Source of the DNA: an uncultured Eubacterium sp.
GTDB taxonomy: Bacteria; Bacillota; Clostridia; Lachnospirales; Lachnospiraceae
Length of the DNA stretch: 43,883 bases
Assembly (NCBI GenBank): GCA_905236225.1
Contig: CAJOPM010000045.1
Location: 1-43,883 of the forward strand
Direction: 5' to 3'
The position numbers were made by a program, and so were the translations under genes. Shown piece by piece: positions 40,831-43,883 of the stretch (position 1 is its first letter; each line of letters opens with the position of its first letter). The notes beneath the pieces were generated by a model. That model was not told the DNA's origin and ran no database searches. It saw only the letters and a program-made list of their open reading frames with translations.

Positions 40831-41604
40831 ATGCGTAAAAGATTAATACTATTATGGACATTAATTTGCATATCGTCTTTTGTGCTTACAGGGTGTACTA
40901 TAGGTGATGAGATGATACCATTGACAGAGGAAGAACAAAGTACAATAGCATCATACTGCGCACATATAGTTTCTAAATATAATTCAAAGTCAAAATATGG
41001 ACTTGTTAATCCATCGCCTCAAGAAGAAGAGGAAGAAGAGGAAGAAACATCTTCATCTGATGTAGAAGAACAAGCACAAACAGATGCCGATTCATCAAGT
41101 GATGAGAGTGATTCGTCTGAGACAGATGATAGTGGCGATGGCTCTGAGAGTTCATCAACAGGCGACGAATCGCAAGACGAAGAGACTGCTGTGGCGGCTA
41201 TGTCCATGACAGAAGCAATGGGAATTGATGGAGTATCTTTTGAATATAAAGGATATGATGTTGCATCAACTCTTTCGGAAGGATCGTACTTTTCTATTGA
41301 TGCAGCAGATGGATATAAGTATCTTAAACTTAAATTTAAAATGAAAGCCAGTAAAGATGCTTCTATTAATGTGATGGGTCTAGATCCGAGATTCAGAGTG
41401 GTTATTAACGAAGATGAGACGTATGTCTCACAAGCTACATTGCTGCTTAGTGATCTTTCGACCTTTGATGAAAAGATTAAAAGCGGCGAATCAAGAAATG
41501 TATTTTTGGTTTTTGAAATAGATAAATCGGTTGCCAAATCAATAGAAGGCATTTTGCTTACTGTGACAATAGATGACAAAGCAGGGGAGGTTGCTTTGCA
41601 ATAG
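40831..41604 (+). CDS. Lipoprotein with acidic linker and Ig-like C-terminal domain
   Basis: A 257-residue predicted lipoprotein. The signal peptide ends in LTGC (Cys22). A short helical region is followed by a long Glu/Asp/Ser-rich linker (about residues 60-125), probably unstructured, then a beta-rich C-terminal domain (FEYKGYDV..., YKYLKLKFKMKAS, ESRNVFLVFEID) resembling DUF4352/Ig-like extracellular domains; the match is tentative. The start at 40831 puts the basic MRKR before the hydrophobic core, and GGAGA lies upstream; a longer frame from 40804 overlaps the leader. The linker may space the domain through the cell wall. Confidence 0.82.
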   Translation: MRKRLILLWTLICISSFVLTGCTIGDEMIPLTEEEQSTIASYCAHIVSKYNSKSKYGLVNPSPQEEEEEEEETSSSDVEEQAQTDADSSSDESDSSETDDSGDGSESSSTGDESQDEETAVAAMSMTEAMGIDGVSFEYKGYDVASTLSEGSYFSIDAADGYKYLKLKFKMKASKDASINVMGLDPRFRVVINEDETYVSQATLLLSDLSTFDEKIKSGESRNVFLVFEIDKSVAKSIEGILLTVTIDDKAGEVALQ

Positions 41605-41650
41605 ATGGCTTCAAAAACAGAACATATGACTAAATAATTAAAAAAAATCA

Positions 41651-41679
41651 CTGTTTTTTGAAGGGGCTTGTGGTATAAT
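41651..41679 (+). promoter_or_regulatory. cheV promoter
   Basis: Extended -10 TGGTATAAT (TATAAT at 41674-41679) with a weak -35 CTGTTT (41651-41656) at 17 nt. It lies 38 nt before the cheV start. Confidence 0.65.
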
Positions 41680-41717
41680 TTTATTGATTGTAAAGGATTT
41701 TGCGGGAGGAGACACAT

Positions 41718-42659
41718 ATGGATACTAATATTCTACTTGAGAACGGTACAAATGAGCTGGAAGTACTTGAATTTACATTGGGAGACAATCATTACGGGAT
41801 CAATGTGGCGAAGATCCGTGAAATATTATCTTATCAGCCTGTAACACCGATCCCTAATCCACATCCTTTTGTTGAAGGTATATTTATGCCTAGAGATACT
41901 ATGATTACAGTTGTTAATCTTAGACGTTCGTTAGGTCTTAATGACAGCGAAGAAGATGGCCTTTTCATAATTACTAATTTCAACAAGCTTAATATTGCAT
42001 TTCATGTTGATACTGTTATCGGAATACATAGAGTTTCTTGGGCTGAGATTATTAAGCCTGACCATTCAATTAATGCAAATGAGAAGGGGGTTTCCACTGG
42101 CGTTATTAAGATTGATGAAAAGTTGATTGTAATACTTGACTTTGAGAAAATCGTTACCGATATTAGTCCGGAGACAGGCCTTAAGGTTTCAGATATTGAG
42201 CAACTTGGAGAAAGAAATCGTTGTGATATGCCGATTGTTATTGCAGAGGATTCACCGATGCTTAGTAAGATGATAACCGACTTCCTTAAAAAAGCCGGAT
42301 ATACTAACCTTAATGTCAACGGTAATGGTAAGGAAGCGTGGGATAAGCTTCTACAATACAAAGCAGACGGCACTATAGATAAATTTGCAAAATGCGTTAT
42401 CACTGATATAGAGATGCCGGTTATGGATGGGCACAGACTTACAAAGCTTATCAAAGATGATGATGAATTAAAGCATGTTCCGGTTGTTATATTCTCGTCA
42501 CTTGTAAATGATGAAATGCGCAGAAAGGGAGAACAGCTCGGTGCAGATGCACAGCTTTCAAAACCTGAGATTGGTCAATTGGTACAGGCAATTGATAGAT
42601 TGATTAAGATTGCGCCGAGCTCTGCACAGGAGCCGGCAGCCGTAGCGGCAGCTGAATAA
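41718..42659 (+). CDS. cheV: Chemotaxis coupling protein CheV
   Basis: Cytoplasmic coupling protein with a CheW-like domain (about residues 10-160, FTLGDNHYGINVAKIREIL) fused to a receiver domain (about 172-295; Asp178, phosphoacceptor Asp230 in TDIEMP, Lys282 in LSKPE). It couples chemoreceptors to CheA and adapts through phosphorylation, implying that the cell is motile or has a chemosensory array. The total length of 313 residues is normal. GGGAGGA at 41704-41710 sets the start. No other che genes are in the window. The C-terminal tail is Ala/Pro-rich. Confidence 0.95.
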   Translation: MDTNILLENGTNELEVLEFTLGDNHYGINVAKIREILSYQPVTPIPNPHPFVEGIFMPRDTMITVVNLRRSLGLNDSEEDGLFIITNFNKLNIAFHVDTVIGIHRVSWAEIIKPDHSINANEKGVSTGVIKIDEKLIVILDFEKIVTDISPETGLKVSDIEQLGERNRCDMPIVIAEDSPMLSKMITDFLKKAGYTNLNVNGNGKEAWDKLLQYKADGTIDKFAKCVITDIEMPVMDGHRLTKLIKDDDELKHVPVVIFSSLVNDEMRRKGEQLGADAQLSKPEIGQLVQAIDRLIKIAPSSAQEPAAVAAAE

Positions 42660-42678
42660 ATATCATATTGAACACAAC

Positions 42679-42732
42679 GTAAGCAATCCCCCGCTTCAAA
42701 AGCGTTAGCTTTAAGCGGGGGTTGAAGCTTAC
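42679..42732 (+). repeat. Dispersed structured repeat, copy B (54-nt long hairpin)
   Basis: Starts with the sequence shared with 79-102. It folds into a long imperfect hairpin: gtaagc with gcttac (42679-42684/42727-42732), a 9-bp stem (42688-42696/42713-42721) and an inner 5-bp stem aaagc/gcttt (42699-42703/42708-42712). The rest of the gap to 42857 has no gene, but a further 8-bp hairpin (42806-42813 with 42821-42828). Confidence 0.7.
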
Positions 42733-42857
42733 TAGTGTCAGGAGGTGTGAAAGCCCCCTTTTGAGACGGAGCACGAAGTGTTTCTGTGTTTATGAGGAAG
42801 AAGCGAAGCGGACCCTGAATGTCCGCTTTACCATGATTTAAGTAGTAGGCATTATTT

Positions 42858-42889
42858 AAATAGGACGTGACAAGTCACGTCCTATTTTT
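42858..42889 (+). terminator. Terminator upstream of acidic-protein gene
   Basis: A perfect 13-bp stem (42858-42870 with 42875-42887) around CAAG, with a U-rich 3' side (tatttttaa). It may end the cheV transcript. The next gene begins 20 nt later, so it needs read-through or a promoter in the preceding gap. Confidence 0.85.
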
Positions 42890-42908
42890 AAGATTAGGGA
42901 GGAAAGGC

Positions 42909-43883
42909 ATGAGCCGTAGCGAAGATTATTTGGATAATCTTTTAAATTCAGTCACAAGCTTTAAAGAGGAGCTTGATGAAAAGACGGGAGTAAAGGATTT
43001 AGCTGTCAAACGACAGATGGAAGACTTTACTGATTATGACCCGGAACTTGAATCGCTTATGTCTGAAAGCGAAGATGACGATGAGGCGTTTCTTGAAGAA
43101 TTTGAAAAAGAACTTATAGCTGATCAAGAAGATGTTTATGGTGACAGGAAAAACAGGAATTATATACCATCGGATTATACGTCATCAAATAAAGAAGCAA
43201 ATGACTTTTTTGATGATATAGACAGTTTCGAACTTGAAGATAATGAGGATATTTTTGATGATGCTAAGTCTTTTGAACATGAAGAAAGTACAAGCGCTTT
43301 AAATGAGAATGTGCCATTGCAGGATGAAAGTGATGAATCCGATAGTCAGCAGGTTCAAAGTATACAAGAAGAAGCAGCACAAAATGAGCCTGAAGAAGTA
43401 AATGCAGATGAAAAACAGCAGGTTTTAGGCAATGAAGATAATCTTGAAGGAGATGTTTTTGTTCCTGAACAAAGCGAATCTGATGAGGAGACAACTAATG
43501 ACGTTGCTCAAAACGATAATGATAAGGCCCAAAGCGATACACCTGAAGATAATGCTGATGAACAAGAACTTATGGATTTGCTTTCGGGACTTTCCGATGG
43601 AGGAGAAGTAAGCGAACTATCAGATCTACTTAATGACAATAATGAGAGTTTTGAGGTTGATACTATATCAGAAGAGGTGGCTGAGGATCAACCCAAAGAG
43701 GATAATGTTAATGAGCAGGAAGATGATATAGATGGCCAGGAGCCTTCACTTGAAGAAGCACTTAGTGAAGAAACTGCTGAGCCGGGCAGCCCGCAAGAAG
43801 CAGCCAATCTTATAAAACAGGAAATGGAAGATGCAGCTTCTGAAAAAGAAGCTATAAAAAACAAAAAAAAGAAAAAAGATAAA
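42909..43883 (+). CDS. Very acidic low-complexity protein (partial, 3' end beyond window)
   Basis: The frame from ATG 42909 is open through the last base (325 codons, no stop). It is rich in Asp, Glu, Gln, Ser and Asn. The N-terminus is MSRSEDYLDNLLNSVTSF, with a repeated-looking motif of short hydrophobic helices such as LMDLLSGLSDGGEVSELSDLL, and a Lys-rich stretch (IKNKKKKKDK) at the window end. I recall Lachnospiraceae proteins with a similar start and such an acidic-to-basic transition; none has a known function. GGGAGGA at 42898-42904 supports the start. Its position after cheV may be incidental. Confidence 0.85.
   Translation, partial: MSRSEDYLDNLLNSVTSFKEELDEKTGVKDLAVKRQMEDFTDYDPELESLMSESEDDDEAFLEEFEKELIADQEDVYGDRKNRNYIPSDYTSSNKEANDFFDDIDSFELEDNEDIFDDAKSFEHEESTSALNENVPLQDESDESDSQQVQSIQEEAAQNEPEEVNADEKQQVLGNEDNLEGDVFVPEQSESDEETTNDVAQNDNDKAQSDTPEDNADEQELMDLLSGLSDGGEVSELSDLLNDNNESFEVDTISEEVAEDQPKEDNVNEQEDDIDGQEPSLEEALSEETAEPGSPQEAANLIKQEMEDAASEKEAIKNKKKKKDK

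Noticed and set aside
41019..41717. Minus-strand open frame of 232 codons
   Set aside because: It is the antisense of the lipoprotein gene's acidic repeats, giving a Ser-rich product, and has no ribosome binding site.
1..43883. CRISPR arrays, insertion sequences with transposase, phage genes
   Set aside because: No regularly spaced repeats and no transposase, integrase or phage structural genes were seen in any frame examined.

Overview
The window is a low-GC chromosomal segment of a Gram-positive anaerobe, most likely a motile member of the Lachnospiraceae (Clostridia; Butyrivibrio/Roseburia-like). The reasons are the AT-rich codon use, strong AGGAGG ribosome binding sites, the dgt-dnaG-rpoD-trmK and secG-rnr-smpB-ssrA gene orders, a DUF5685 + DnaJ pair, a CheV protein, and small protein families that I recall from this family. 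Genus is not determinable by eye.

Layout. (1) 1-5004: tail of an unknown gene, a terminator hairpin, then a type IV pilus/type II secretion-like cluster: transglutaminase-like lipoprotein, GspF/PilC platform protein, four small one-TM proteins and a PilT-like ATPase. (2) 5023-11839: housekeeping block dgt-like, dnaG, rpoD, trmK, a two-part nucleoside kinase and RNase P RNA. (3) 11962-17345: zinc-ribbon membrane protein, DUF5685 protein, DnaJ/TPR protein, a degenerate ATPase/DUF234-type protein and topoisomerase III. (4) 17413-17609: tRNA-Val and tRNA-Met with promoter and terminator. (5) 17710-23456: small membrane protein, an N-terminally extended M29 aminopeptidase, then purE-purM-purN-purD. 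(6) 23544-28274: glycolytic cluster gap-pgk-tpiA-gpmI, ending in a 19-bp-stem bidirectional terminator that meets a convergent nitroreductase-PilZ pair. (7) 29363-32986: purC-purF-purB. (8) 33090-37865: secG, rnr, smpB and ssrA, interrupted between secG and rnr by a compositionally foreign islet of about 1.6 kb. (9) 37917-43883: a membrane protein, a two-component system, a lipoprotein, cheV and the start of a very acidic protein.

How the genes work together: the two purine clusters supply PurF, D, N, M, E, C and B, so PurL and PurH (and PurK if used) must be encoded elsewhere. The glycolytic cluster covers GAPDH to phosphoglycerate mutase. SmpB, tmRNA and RNase R form the trans-translation/ribosome rescue set. 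CheV, the PilZ protein and the pilus-like cluster point to motility or surface behaviour.

The most unusual item is the secG-rnr islet. It is bounded by a 19-bp direct repeat that is half of the secG terminator palindrome. It has much higher GC and different codon choice, and it carries a HicB-like gene interrupted by an in-frame TGA followed by three overlapping or tightly spaced genes of unknown role. Other points of interest are the pilus-like cluster without a PilB ATPase or recognisable prepilin motif, a possible leaderless start at 209, a long structured repeat after cheV, and a perfect 16-bp hairpin plus second palindrome downstream of rnpB.
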